The notes below the pieces were generated by a model. It was not told the DNA's origin, did not search any database, and worked only from the letters and a program-made list of their open reading frames with translations. DNA of 64,000 nt from Rhipicephalus microplus (taxonomy: Eukaryota; Arthropoda; Arachnida; Ixodida; Ixodidae). This document shows, in pieces, positions 10,417-20,765 of this stretch. The stretch lies in contig NC_134705.1 of the NCBI RefSeq assembly GCF_043290135.1, forward strand, positions 99,574,239-99,638,238, read 5' to 3'. How positions within the stretch are numbered: position 1 is the first letter of the stretch; each line of letters starts with the position of its first letter. A program made the position numbers and the translations under genes.

Positions 10417-11165
10417 TTGAGACACTGAAAGCTAGGCGCATCGCTCCCAAATTTGGTAGACTTGCCAACGTCACCACCGTTGCAAGTGTCAACGTCTCTC
10501 CAACATCCCCCTTTGATCTTGCCTCAATGATCAGGCAAATCGTACGCGAAGAACTTGGACGACGTGATGCTGTCAACCCGCCGAGAGCACCTGCTATCAA
10601 CACCTCCCCGCCATACGATGCAATGTGTGCTGCCGTTGATGCCACGCTATATGATGTGCCCCAATCAAGAGCACCAGAGCACCCAACCGACAATTTACAT
10701 CATCGCCGTGGTTTCCCGAACGCCTCTCGCCAACCACCTACATTGGTGTCTTCGTGGAACGATCATGAACACATGGCGCCTCGTGGAAGGTTTGGCGACG
10801 TGCGTGAGGCCCCTCTGTGCTATAACTGCGGTTTCCGTGGACATGTGGGTCGATTCTCTGGTCAAAGGCGTCGCCCTCAGCAACGCTGCTACGAGGGACC
10901 ATCAGCTTCTTCTCGACAAAACGGCTGGCGCGGTGGTATGCGTTCCATGCGGGACGCGTACGTTGGGGACGGCTTCCAGCAAACGACCCACAGTGATACG
11001 CATGTAGGACGCAATTTCCACCGGAATTTACGCAACGACTCGCCTTCCTCCGTGCGAAGCTTGACGCCCCCCCCCCCCCTTGACGCCGGTTCCGTTCTCC
11101 ATCTCCTGGTCGACGCGTCACCTCCCCGCCTCCGGGAAACTAGGTGGAGCAGCCAATGGAGGTGA
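10417..11165 (+). pseudogene. gypsy-1 gag, C-terminal part
   Basis: An arginine-rich nucleocapsid-type region. SMIRQIVREELGRRD begins the recognisable part. At about 10828-10870 CYNCGFRGHVGRFS matches a CCHC zinc knuckle (C-x2-C-x4-H-x4) whose last Cys is Ser. The capsid domain upstream is missing. A run of C at 11072-11080 marks the change to the next frame, which carries the protease. Confidence 0.65.
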
Positions 11166-12213
11166 GGTCACCGAACATTTGTCACTACATCCGCCTATGC
11201 CTCCACCCGTTTTTATGACGCAAAATAAGGTCCCCGTGCTTGATGGACTTCCTACGATGGCTTTGATAAATGCTGGAGCAGCTGTTTCAGTGATGAGTCT
11301 TAACTTCAAATTGCGGCTGGGACATAAAGTGATGTTTCGCTGGGACAGTTGTGCATCATTTCGTGCAGTGAGCGGGGAGACATTGTGCCCGATCGGTGTG
11401 TGTGTTGTTAGTGTCACTTTGGATGACAAGGTCTTCGAGGCTGAATTCGCCGTCCTGTCCAGACCCACCCATGACATCATCTTGGGCATCGATTTTCTAC
11501 GCGAGTGCGGGGCTACTGTAGATTGCGGTGCTGGCGAGATTATGCTATCGGCATTTACTGAAGATCTTAGGTGCTGTCAAGGATCTATCACCGTCATTGA
11601 AGATGTTGTCTTGCCGCCCAACTCGATGAAGACCGTACGCGTTGACGCCTCTGCCTCGGACGCCGGAAAGTTTGATGTTCTTGTGGAGCCCATTCCTCTC
11701 AATTGCGCCAAGAAAAATGTGCTCATTTCACATTGTGTTCTGTCGATCAGTGATAGGCGATCGGCCTTATGGGTGTCGAATTATTCAAATGAACACGTTA
11801 TGCTACCCTGCGGAATGCGACTCGCCCGCTTCGAACAAAATGCGACCAGTTTTGTTGCATCTCTAAGTGACGAGAGAGTAGATCCTACTCGTGCAACGTA
11901 TCATACAGAAGCCAACTTTCTGAGTATGGTAAACAAGTCGCTATCATCAGAAAAACGTCAAGCGTTGGTCGAAGTCCTTGCGAAGCACGCTACTATATTT
12001 GACTTTGCGCAGAAAGAAGAGCAAATAAGTGTACCCGAGTGGCGTACTCGCCATGGGATTAACACAGTATCCGCTCACCCTATCCGGCAGAAATCATACC
12101 ATGTCTCATCTGCGAAGCGCAAGGTCATTACTCAACGGGTAGAAGAGATGTTAAAGAAAAGGGTCATCCAAGAGTCGTGTAGCCCTTGGGCTGCCCCTGT
12201 GATTCTTGTCTGA
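11080..12213 (+). pseudogene. gypsy-1 protease and start of reverse transcriptase
   Basis: A 377-codon open frame. At about 11262-11295 MALINAGAAVSVMS is the retropepsin active site, where family members have D-[ST]-G, so Asp is Asn and the enzyme should be dead. DIILGIDFLRECGA (about 11475-11510) is the protease flap and C-terminal block. The end, HPIRQKSYHVSSAKR to VIQESCSPWAAPVILV, is the start of gypsy RT. The stop at 12211-12213 falls exactly before [16 protein letters not shown], the next RT block. Confidence 0.8.
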
Positions 12214-13381
12214 AAGAAGGATGGTACATGGCAATTCCGCGTGGATTACAGACGGCTCAACTCTGTTACTAAAAAGGATGTCTACCCGCTTTCCAGGATT
12301 GATGATGTCATCGATTGTTTACATTCGGCATCGTACTTCTCCTCCGTGGATTTGAGATCTGGTTATTGACAAATACCCATGCACCCGAATGACAAAGAGA
12401 AAACGGCCTTCATAACCCCAGATGGTCTATTTGAATTAAATGTAATGCCGTTTGGCCTATGGAACACTCCAGCCACGTTGAGCGCTTCATGGACTCTGTG
12501 TTACGTGGACTAATGTGGGAAGTTTGTCTTTGCTACCTGGATGACATTAAAATTTTTGGCCGTACATTCGATTAACACAACCATCATCTAGACATTGTTC
12601 TCACCTGCCTTGAGAGAGCTAAGCTCACCCTGAACTCTAAAAAGTGTCACTTTGGCAGCCGTGAGACTCTCGTTCTCGGTCACCTGGTGGACAAGCATGG
12701 CGTTCGACCTGACCCCCAGAAAGTCGCAGCAGTCAGCAGCTTCAAACAACCTCAGTCGGTACGAGAGTAGCGAAGCTTTTTGGGCCTATGCTCGTACTTC
12801 TGTCGCTTCGTGCCCAGGTTCGCCGACCTCGCTTACCCTGTGACGTCCCTACTCAACAAAAACGCACCTTTTCGGTGGTCAGCGGAATGCGAGTCGTCTT
12901 TTTGGCAACTCAAGTTTGCTCTTACGTCAGCGCCCGTACTTCGACACTATGACCCATCTGCTGCCACAGAAGTTCATACCGACGCCAGTGGTGTAGGTAT
13001 TGGCGCCATCTTGGTCCAACACCATGGAGCTGCTGAACACGTCGTTGCCTATGCCAGTCGCTGTTTAAGTAAACCGGAGCGAAACTATACTGTCACAGAG
13101 CAGGAATGTCTCGTGGTCATATTCGCCGTGCACAAGTTTCGTCCTTATATCTATGGACGCCGATTCTCGATTGTCACGGACCACCATTCTTTATGTTGGC
13201 TCACAGCACTACGGGACCCATCTGGTCGTCTTGCTCGTTGGGTGTTACGATTGCAAGAACACGACTTTGAAGTCTGCTACAAGAGCGGTCATCGTCATGC
13301 CGACGCCGATTGCCTTTCACGACTCCCCCTTCCGACAACCGAGTGTGACGCTGACAACTTTGATGAATATTTGGCTGCAGT
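12214..13381 (+). pseudogene. gypsy-1 reverse transcriptase core and RNase H
   Basis: Continues RT with [16 protein letters not shown] and VDLRSGY (motif A) followed by a stop at 12367-12369. After a frameshift near 12470 the catalytic YLDD is intact (codons 12534-12545), then LNSKKCHFG and [16 protein letters not shown]. RNase H follows at 12960-13330 with [36 protein letters not shown] and the terminal block [13 protein letters not shown]. At about 13381 the sequence passes into minisatellite, so integrase is missing. Confidence 0.82.
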
Positions 13382-13491
13382 GACGCATCCGTCCATGCGT
13401 CCTTCCATGCATCTGTCTGTGTGGCCATTCACCCATCTATTCAACACTCCAAGTGTCACCATCTTGCATCTTTTGATCATATATTCCCCAT
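13382..13491 (+). repeat. GGGGCGAAGC minisatellite repeat, fragment 2 (unit 1)
   Basis: Minisatellite words (CGTCCATGCG) followed by the unique part TTCAACACTCCAAGTGTCAC, matching about 36230-36310 in unit 2. Its last eight bases, TTCCCCAT (13484-13491), are the left target duplication of the P-superfamily element. Confidence 0.7.
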
Positions 13492-13719
13492 TAGGGAGCC
13501 TACATGAACCGCCGTTTTTAAGGTGATGTCAGCCTTTGACCCACTACATGCCCCCAACGCACCGCCGCCCGCCAAAACACAATGTTGCCAGACAGCAACG
13601 CCGTGCTGTCGCCCCATCTTGGTGCCCGCACTGCGTCTACGCCCGGTTGCGTTTAGTTCTCAATAATACGGCGTCGAACGTTGCGGTAGCGTGTTAAACG
13701 TTGCCGGTGAAGCCTTAGA

Positions 13720-13872
13720 ATGCCTGGATGCTGCGTACCGCTCTGCACTAACCACAACAGAAAGGGGGTGCGAATGTTCCACTTCCCAGCGAGCCCTGGC
13801 CGACGACAACTATGCCTGGCTCAAGTGAAGCGAGACGGCTGGGAGCCCACCAGTGCCTCTCGTATTTGCTCT
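13720..13872 (+). CDS. THAP-domain first exon of a P-type transposase (remnant)
   Basis: ATG at 13720 starts a 51-codon frame: MPGCCVPLCTNHNRKGVRMF, then HFPASP, CLAQVKRDGW and SRICS. This fits the THAP zinc finger (C2CH): N-terminal Cys pair, the basic and FHFP segment, a Trp, and ICS leading to the expected x-x-H. The frame is followed at 13873 by GTGAGT, a consensus splice donor, so the final His would come from the next exon. No second exon is recognised in the rest of the element. The domain would bind the element's own ends. It is intact but probably encodes no transposase here. Confidence 0.65.
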
Positions 13873-13878
13873 GTGAGT
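13873..13878 (+). other. Putative splice donor after THAP exon
   Basis: GTGAGT directly follows the codons for ICS of the THAP domain; downstream the frame soon loses THAP features. No acceptor was assigned. Confidence 0.45.
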
Positions 13879-14398
13879 ACTGCGTATTTCGTTCACTGTT
13901 TTTTCCTGCGGCACACGTATATGTGTTTCGCGGTGTTCACGAATGAGTAGAGATAAGCGAAGTTGTCGTTGCTGCGTCCACGCATTGCGAGTAGCAAGCC
14001 CACAAACGGGACGCGTCCGCGCATTCGTACGGTGACGCGCTCGCTAGTCTGAGCTGTTGCAACGCTTGCGTTCGTGTCAGAGTAACCTCAGTATTATGTC
14101 GCAAGTGTTTGTGTGTGGGCTGCGAATTTCTTCGTGCGCTCACTATGAAGACTGGGTCGCTTACACGACCCTGAAAACCGCCGCTGTCACTCGGTCGGCT
14201 CCTTTTTGTTGCGCCGTACTTCGCGTAGCTGGAGGGAGTGGCGGCTGGCTCCAAAATGGTGGCGCACAGAAAACTATGCTGAATTTGGTGAAAGCTGACA
14301 ACAGCGTGCCCCGTTGCCCGCTGGTTTTGGCTGAGTTTCTTGAAGGCACTAATTAAGATGCCTTCACTCTAAAAACGGCCGCTCATGTAGGCTCCCTA

Positions 14399-14596
14399 TT
14401 CCCCATATATGGGCACCGCCATCCAGCGGACATTCCAAGAACTAAACGAGAGGTGGCACACGCCCACTTTCTTACGGCTTGCGCTTCGGGTCTACTTCCC
14501 ACCTTTAACCCCCTCGAGTTCATGGTATACACTAGTTCGCTGTATCCATGGCACTGCGGCCCAACGCTCGCTAAACCTTTCTAAAACCAAGGAGGT
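14399..14596 (+). repeat. GGGGCGAAGC minisatellite repeat, fragment 3 (unit 1)
   Basis: The unique part of the repeat (ACCGCCATCCAGCGGACATT and onwards), matching about 36312-36500. The last five bases GAGGT (14592-14596) are the left target duplication of the next LTR element. Confidence 0.7.
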
Positions 14597-15333
14597 TGTT
14601 GGGCTCGAACTTCGTGCGTTCCCCGAATACCTTATGTTACCCACCTCGCGGCCAGTGACCCCTCGCCAACAAGGAAGCAGGGCCACCGGAAAGCGGGACG
14701 ATGACTGTCTGCTGGCCACAAAAGACGCGACAACTCCCGTGCCCCAAGGGGTGCAATTATGGCGTCTTACAGGGGACCAAGCCAGGCTGAAGGTGGCCGG
14801 TACACGTGGAAGGTACACGTCCGCGTCCGCCGGACAACCAGAATCAGCGGTGGCGACAGCATTGGCGCACGGGCTAATTGTATTGATGGCCTTTCAGCCC
14901 GGCATCGCGGGAACTTACTCGGAGCCGATTTTCCACGACCTGGCAACGCCCGTCGTTGATCATTCCGGGAACCGGTGTGAAAGAAACCTGAGCGACGGCG
15001 GAGAACCGATGAGTGGACAAGAGGCGGTGGGTCTTCGAGGTTGTGGCGAAGAGAGACACATCCGTGCGTTCCGATTGGACTGTAAGAGTGGTGCGTTACG
15101 ATTGGGCTGTAAGAACGGTTGAATGGGGAGACAGGGGATAAAACCAGGGGTGCAGGGACAGTTAGGGGAGAAATGAAACGAATAAACGTCTCTATATCCA
15201 GATGATGTCGGAGCGGTCGATTCCTCAAGGTGCCAGCAGATGAGAAGTTCTCGTCTTCGGCTTCCTTGGCGGCAGCAGCAAATGTCGCGCAACAAGCGAG
15301 AGGCGAGTGGAAAGAACCAAACGGAACGTAACT
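14597..15333 (+). repeat. gypsy-2 5' LTR
   Basis: Starts TGTTGGGCTCGAACTTCGTG and ends GGAACGTAACT directly before the primer-binding site. It has an AATAAA at 15181-15186 and a GGATAAAACC promoter-like box about 40 bases upstream. It matches 20031-20765. The 237-codon frame 14409-15122 across its start is not a gene. Confidence 0.88.
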
Positions 15334-15351
15334 GGCGCAGTCGAGCAGGAT
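15334..15351 (+). other. gypsy-2 primer-binding site
   Basis: GGCGCAGTCGAGCAGGAT follows the LTR, preceded by T, giving the TGGCGCAGTCG word common to gypsy-type elements. The tRNA was not identified. Confidence 0.7.
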
Positions 15352-15538
15352 CTGCATGGCTGAACTGAGGAGGACAGCGGGGAGCGACATCGGCCGAGAC
15401 TGACGACTACCACCTTCAACTGACGACCACGCTTCGGGATCAACGAAGCAAGGCTAGTCCACCGGATTCCGAGGAGGAAGAGCGCACCGCAAGGCTACTT
15501 TCGGCGGGTACCTCTTGATTTTCTGTTGGGCGCAGGCG

Positions 15539-16571
15539 ATGACAAAGCATTACAACTTGCGAGACAGGGAAAGGGACAACTGGGAAAAAAACGGGGACGG
15601 GGCAGGAAACTTGCAGGCGTTGGGAGTCGCCGACAGCGGCACGGGGGGTCATGGTAGCGGCACGTCAGATACGGCGTCGGAACAGCAGCTCGCGCTCCTC
15701 CAGCTTCAAATTAAAATTGATGAGGCGGAAATGGAGAAGCAGCGTTTGATGCGGGAAAGCCAGCGGCTACGAGCCCATGATGGGGCAGAGTCCAACGAGA
15801 GCGATGACAGCGTAGTGCTTGGCCGAAGGTCAGAGGAAGACAGCCGACTGAAATTCGCAAAAGGGTGTACTGGCACCAATGCCGAACCAAGAGGCGCTTG
15901 CGCCAATGTGGTTCGAGGATGTTGAGGCAACGCTCGAGTCGTATGAAGTTCCGAGCGAATGGTGGGCCGGGCTAGTTTTGCCACAGTTGAGTGAAAGGGC
16001 GCGCGGGCTGCTGTGCAGGCTTACAGCAGAGGAGCGCAAAGCTTATGTTAAGCTTAAGTCAAGCATTTTGTAGGGTCTCAGCCTTTCGGCGGCAGAGCAC
16101 AAGAGGCTGTTTGTGGGATCTAAAGAGGGAGAAAGGGAGTCCTGGGATCAGTTTGCTGTGCGCCTTGATAATTATTTCGACTATTATGCCCAGAGTTCAA
16201 AAGTAGGCACGTTCAAGGAACTCAAGCAGCTAGTGGTCGCGGATCGCTTGAAAGATTGTTTGAGCCCGGAAGCGAGAGCGCAAGTCATTTGTAATCAACA
16301 GGAGTCCTTTTTGCTGCCCAGTAGCGTGGCTAGCCTCGCAGAGAGATTCGAGGAGAGCGAAAAGTGCAAGGCAGCACAAAAGAAGGCAAATGTAGAGGAG
16401 TGGCAAAAGAAAGCTAAAACAGCGGTAGATACACCCACGGACGGAAAAGGGAAAAGGCGATGTTTTGAATGTAAGGGGGCCGCCCACATTGCCTGGAATT
16501 GCCCCAATAAGGGCTCAGGTGCAAGGCTAGGCCAGCAAGACCACAAAACGGTTCAGTGGTCGCGAGGGTGA
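15539..16571 (+). pseudogene. gypsy-2 gag
   Basis: ATG at 15539 (an in-frame ATG at 15515 is an alternative) starts MTKHYNLRDRERDNW, then a glycine-rich stretch and a charged coiled coil (QLALLQLQIKIDEAEMEKQR). A frameshift at about 15870 leads to MWFEDVEATLESYEVP and WAGLVLPQLSERARGLL, a capsid-like segment ending at a stop (16071-16073). A further frame, 16113-16571, reads SWDQFAVRLDNYFDYY and ends with the zinc knuckle CFECKGAAHIAWNC. Gag would form the particle and bind RNA. Three frames make it a pseudogene. Confidence 0.82.
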
Positions 16572-17173
16572 CGGCTTCTGCATTCGGGTCAGAAATAGCA
16601 ATGACAGACAGGTTGTGGCAGCGTAAAGAGCAGAAGCAACCCTCACTGGAAACTGCAAAGCTTAAGAGCTCAGGTCAATCATTAAACGCCGTGGTAGACT
16701 CAGGAGTGGAGGGGAGCGTCATCAGAAAGGCAGTGGTACCTCAGTACGGTGGTACGGGTTCGCAGATAAAGTTGACGGGAGCGTTCGGGCAACAGGTAAC
16801 CGCTGAGTTGGCTTACGTGCCGCTCATAGCTACTGAAAGAAGTCCTTACGTAATGTCCGAGGTGGTGCAGTCGGCCGTGCTTTGTGCAATCACAGATAAG
16901 CTGCTAGACGGCACCGACGCGCTGATCACGCCCAGCGATTACGCACAGCTTCTCGAGGAAAGGGTTAAATGTGGCATAGCGTCAGAGAAGTGTTCAGCAG
17001 TCGAGGAGACCAAAGCTACAGTAGAGCTGTCAGATGAGGCATGCGAGGAGCAACGGGCGATGGCAGGCGTCATAACCGCGGAGAGCAACAGCGAAGGTTC
17101 CGAGCCAGTCAAAAGCAAACGACAGGAGTTTCGTGAGGCTCAGGAAGCAGACCCCGCTTTGCGAGATTCTTGA
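16556..17173 (+). pseudogene. gypsy-2 protease and spacer
   Basis: The frame overlaps the gag end. At about 16687-16730 LNAVVDSGVEGSVI is the aspartic-protease active site (DSG), followed by IKLTGAFGQQVTAELAYVPL. The usual hydrophobic I-[IL]-G block is replaced by LLDGTDALITPSDY. The rest, to VKSKRQEFREAQEADPALRD, is a linker into integrase, a segment that in other gypsy elements lies just before the integrase zinc finger. This supports integrase being in its native place here. Confidence 0.75.
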
Positions 17174-18508
17174 GCGCTGGCAAAAGCCGGAACGCATGGC
17201 ATGCTAATTCAAGATGAGCTATTGTATCATCAGGAACACCTCGCGGGTCGCATCTGCAAACAGTTAGTGCTACCATCGCACAGGCACAAAGAAGTGCTGA
17301 AAATGGCTCACGATTCACCATGGGCAGGTTAATGAGGAGAGCGGAAAACACTACAACGAGTGAAAAGCTCATTTTACTGGCCGCAGATGTCACGAGATGT
17401 AAAGGAGTACTGTAGGTCGTGCCATGGATGCCAGGTGATATTGCCGACGAGGCAAATAGATAGGGTTCTGATAAAGCCCCTGGCCAGGCCCAGCGCGCCG
17501 TTTTAGACAGTAAACATGGACTGCATCGGTCCTATTGTACCTCCTTCGGCTAGAGGTCACCGCTATGCTCTTTGTGTCGTAGACTTACGTACCAGATGAC
17601 CAGAGGTGGTATGCCTCCGTTCCCTAACGGAAAAGGCTACATGTGACGCGTTACTGCAGATATTTTCTCAACACGGGGTGCCAGAGACAATTTGCTCAGA
17701 TCAGGGCACCAACTTTACGTCGAGGTTGACACAGGAGATGTTGCAAAGACTTGCGGCAACTCCGAGATTTTCCGCGCCCGATCACCCGCAAAGCAACGGC
17801 TTAGTCGAGCGCTGGAACGGCACGTTCAAAAGAATGCTTTCTCACATAGTCAGCGAACGTGGACGCGAGTGGGATAGGATGATTCCGTTTTTGTTATGGG
17901 CATATCATGAGGTCCCACATGCGACTATAGAGCGGTCACCGTTTGAGCTTATGTACGGGCGGGTGCCGAACGGGCCCCTATTCATTCTCAAAAGTACTTG
18001 GTCAGGAGACTGGAGAGTGCCGGAATCATAGGGTATGCCAGCAGCGGAATATCTTGTGAGGCTCCGAAGTAGTTTGGAAGAAGCTAGCGAAGGAGCCGCC
18101 CGACAGAGTGAAGTCACTCAGAAGGAGTACGTAGGACGCTATAATTTGAGGGCCACAGACAAACAGTTTGTCACAGGGGACCAAGTTCTATGGCTGGAGA
18201 AGGGAGGAGAGGGGAAGCTAGTGGCGACGTGGAAGGGACCGATCACAGTGGTCGAAAAAGTGCGACCGTACAGTTATTTAGTCGAGCTCGAGGAAGGTTC
18301 ACGCAGAACCATTCACGCTAACAAGCTTCGCACATATCACGCCCCAGTAACTGCAGTAGGAGTGATATTCGAAGGCGATCAGGAATTTGGAGAGGTTCCG
18401 GTCCCACCATGTGGGCTAGAGGCGCAGGCGACGCTGCAGCTTGATGAGGTAGCACACCTGGAGCCCACACAGCGAGAACAGCTGCGAGACTTAATCGCGA
18501 GCAGCTGA
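17174..18508 (+). pseudogene. gypsy-2 integrase (zinc finger, DDE core, C-terminal GPY domain)
   Basis: It joins element DNA to the chromosome. The N-terminal HHCC part: KEVLKMAHDSPWAG, then after a frameshift YWPQMSRDVKEYCRSCHGCQ. The DDE core: MDCIGPI (first D), CSDQGTNFTSRLTQEM (second D) and PQSNGLVERWNGTFKRML (E) in the open frame 17606-18031. The C-terminal domain in frame 18035-18508: GPITVVEKVRPYSYLVEL and RRTIHANKLRTY. The same frame continues to THLEPTQREQLRDL, normally the lead-in of gypsy RT. Stops at about 17333, 17508 and 18029. Confidence 0.88.
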
Positions 18509-19300
18509 GGGTATTCACAAACAAAGCCGGCACCTGCAAAGTGGGAATCCATAAAATACGAATCAAAGCAGGAGAGCAACCGAGGCGCGCATACCCATAC
18601 AGAGTGCCGGTGGCGCTGGTGAACGAAGTAGAGAGGCAGGTAAATGAGCTCCAGCAGTGGGGATTGATATACCCGGCTGAAAGTCCGCACGCGTATCCAC
18701 TGGTCTGCTTATCAAAAAAGGACGGTGGCATCCGCATCTGTTGCGATTACAGGAGACCCAACGAAATAACACAGACAGACGCATTTCCCGCGAGCGTGGC
18801 GACTGATCGGTTATACCAAGTAGTGAAGGCTAAGCACAAACTCTGCTAGACATGTTCTGGGGTTACTGGCAAATACCTCTCGACGAGGATGCGCAGGTTT
18901 GTATTGCTTTTGCCACTCCCTCAGGCCAGTACGCATGGAGAGTGATGCCATTTGGGTTAAAGAATGCCGCCAGTACCTATCAGATGGTCATCCATAGTGT
19001 ACTGGCTCCACATAGACATTATGCTAGTGCTCACATTGACGACGTAGCGATATACTCTGAGAACTGGAACGAGCACCTGGAACATTTAGACAAGGTGCTT
19101 GTGTCCCTAGCGAAGGCCGGGTTGACGCTCAACGCCAGTGAATGTCGGTTTGCACAACAAGAAGTCAAATTCTTGGGGCATATTGTGGGATCAGGCAAGC
19201 ACGAGGCCGATCCAGAAAAGGTCAGGGTGATAAAGGAGATCCCCGCTCCCGAAACAAAGCGACAGCTTCGTAGTTTCTTAGGACTAGCCAACTATTATAG
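18502..19300 (+). pseudogene. gypsy-2 reverse transcriptase
   Basis: A one-base shift near 18502 carries the integrase frame into VFTNKAGTCKVGIHKIRI, then YRVPVALVNEVERQVNEL, YPAESPHAYPLVCLSKKDGG, then ICCDYRRPNE. A stop or shift at 18847 separates MFWGYWQIPLDEDAQ, FGLKNAAS and, at about 19033-19050, AHIDDVAIYSE, where the YxDD box reads HIDD. ECRFAQQEVKFLGHIVG and LRSFLGLANYYRDHVPE follow. These are canonical Ty3/gypsy RT blocks. Their position after integrase is the unusual feature. Confidence 0.87.
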
Positions 19301-19852
19301 GGACCACGTGCCCGAGTACTCCAAAATCGTTATGCCTCTGAATAACCTAACTGGCCGACGTATTCCGCAGAAATTACCTTGGAATACAGAGGCACAGCAA
19401 GCTTTTGACAAGGTGAAAAACTGTCTAGTGCAGGCGTCGGCATTGCAGGCACCAGATCCGAGGAAAGAATTTATCCTCACCACAGATGCATCCGATTGCG
19501 CCGTTGGTACGTGCCTGGCACAGCAGGATCTGGGGGGCAAGGAGCGCCTTATCGCTTTTCTGAGCAAGAAGCTTAGCCCGGCTCAAACCCAATGGGCCAC
19601 AATAGAAAAGGAAGCTTATGCAATCTTTTGGGCACTGGGGAAGTTGGATTTTTGGCTGTTTGGCGCTAAAATCAAGGTGATTACCGATCATAACTCATTA
19701 AAATTTCTAACTCTAACCACTCCGCAGAGCGCTAGGCTGACACGCTGGGCGTTGGCACTACAGAAGTAGAACCTGGAAATTGAACACAAAAAGGGGTGTC
19801 TAAACGCTAATGCCGACGCAATGTCGCGGTTAGTGACTCCTAACAATGACGC
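19301..19852 (+). pseudogene. gypsy-2 RNase H
   Basis: Continuous with RT in frame to 19769: EFILTTDASDCAVGTCLAQQ (first Asp), TQWATIEKEAYAIFWALGKL (Glu) and KVITDHNSLKFL (second Asp), then ARLTRWALALQK and, after a stop at 19767-19769, KKGCLNANADAMSRL, the end of the domain. It degrades the RNA strand. No integrase follows: only about 170 bases separate it from the polypurine tract and 3' LTR. Confidence 0.88.
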
Positions 19853-20019
19853 ATAAAAGGAACGGTGAGCTAAGGGGGGTGTATGCTTTGTTACCGCGTG
19901 CGCGCGACGGAGTCAACGAGGTACGAGTGACAGTTGGTGCCTCATGTGTCGAGCCAGTGAACATGTGTGCATATGCGGTTGTGTTTGTGTCGCATGTCAT
20001 AGATACAGTGCAACACAGT

Positions 20020-20030
20020 TGGAGGGGAGG
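20020..20030 (+). other. gypsy-2 polypurine tract
   Basis: TGGAGGGGAGG sits directly before the 3' LTR start TGTTGGGC, as expected for the plus-strand primer. Confidence 0.75.
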
Positions 20031-20765
20031 TGTTGGGCTCGAACTTCGTGCGTTCCCCGAATACTTTATGTTACCCATCCCGCGGCCGGCGACCCCTCGC
20101 TAACTAGAAAGCAGGGCCACCGGAATGCGGGACGATGACTGTCTGCTGGCCACAAAGGACGCGACAACTCCCGTGCCTCAAGGGGTGCCATTATGGCGCT
20201 TCACAGGAGACCAAGCCAGGCTGCAGGTGGTCGGTACACGTGGAAGGTACACGTCCGCGTCCACCGGACAATCAGAATCAGCGGAGGCGACGGCATTGGC
20301 GAACGGGCCAATTGATTGATGGCCTGTCAGCCCGGCATCACGGGAACTTACTCGGAGGCGCTTTTCCACGACCTGGCAACGCCCGTCGTCGATCATTCCG
20401 GGAACCGGTGTGAAAGAAACCTGGGCGACGGCGGAGAACCGATGAGTGAGCAAGAGGCGGTGGGTCTTCGAGGTTGTGGCGAGGAGAGACACATCTGTGC
20501 GTTCCGATTGGACTGTAAGAGGGGTGCATTACGATTGGACTGTAAGAGTGGTTGAATGGGAAGACAGGGGATAAAACCAGGGGTGCAGGGACAGTGAGGG
20601 GAGAAAAGAAATGAATAAACGTCTCTATATCCAGATGAGGTCGGAGCGGTCGTTTCCTCAAGGTGACAGCAGATGAAAAGTTCTCGTCTTCGGTTCCTTG
20701 GCGGCTGCAGCAAATGTCGCGCAACAAGCGAGAGGCGAGTAGAAAGAACCCAACGGAACGTAACT
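20031..20765 (+). repeat. gypsy-2 3' LTR
   Basis: Matches the 5' LTR from TGTTGGGCTCGAACTTCGTG to GGAACGTAACT. AATAAA at 20614-20619. It is followed by the target duplication GAGGT. Confidence 0.88.

Larger units (their letters stand above)
10416..13381 (+). mobile_element. Ty3/gypsy retrotransposon internal fragment without LTRs (gypsy-1)
   Basis: Plus-strand gag C-terminus, protease, reverse transcriptase and RNase H of a Ty3/gypsy element in the usual order. No LTR, primer-binding site or integrase is visible, and both edges fall inside the CGTCC minisatellite of the host repeat. It may have arrived by recombination, or lost its LTRs later. It contains stops and frame changes and is inactive. 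Confidence 0.8.
13492..14398 (+). mobile_element. P-superfamily non-autonomous DNA transposon, 907 bp
   Basis: Inverted ends: TAGGGAGCCTACATGAACCG at 13492 is repeated with two changes as the reverse complement of the right end (about 28 bp in all). It is flanked by an exact 8-bp duplication TTCCCCAT (13484-13491 and 14399-14406), the duplication length of P elements. Joining the flanks restores the sequence found uninterrupted at about 36303-36312. Inside is a THAP-domain exon, the usual DNA-binding N-terminus of P transposases, but no catalytic region. I infer an internally deleted P-type element. Confidence 0.8.
14597..20765 (+). mobile_element. Complete LTR retrotransposon, gypsy-2, with integrase before RT (Gmr1-like order)
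   Basis: A 6.2-kb element with two LTRs of 737 and 735 bp, flanked by a 5-bp duplication GAGGT (14592-14596 and 20766-20770), a primer-binding site and a polypurine tract. Domain order is gag, protease, integrase, reverse transcriptase, RNase H. RT and RNase H are clearly Ty3/gypsy-like, yet integrase lies upstream as in Ty1/copia, the arrangement described for Gmr1-type elements. The two LTRs differ at roughly one base in eleven over the first 180 bases, so the insertion is old. Several frameshifts and stops. Confidence 0.88.

Noticed and set aside
14409..15122. 237-codon plus-strand frame and several long minus-strand frames in 14409-15443 and 20178-20833
   Set aside because: They cross the boundary between the repeat and the gypsy-2 LTR or lie within the LTRs. 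GC-rich sequence leaves them open by chance, and they differ between the two LTRs.
14597..20765. Integrase-before-RT order caused by two nested elements
   Set aside because: Only one LTR pair and one duplication exist, the integrase frame continues into the RT lead-in with a one-base shift, and no internal LTR or end sequence was found.
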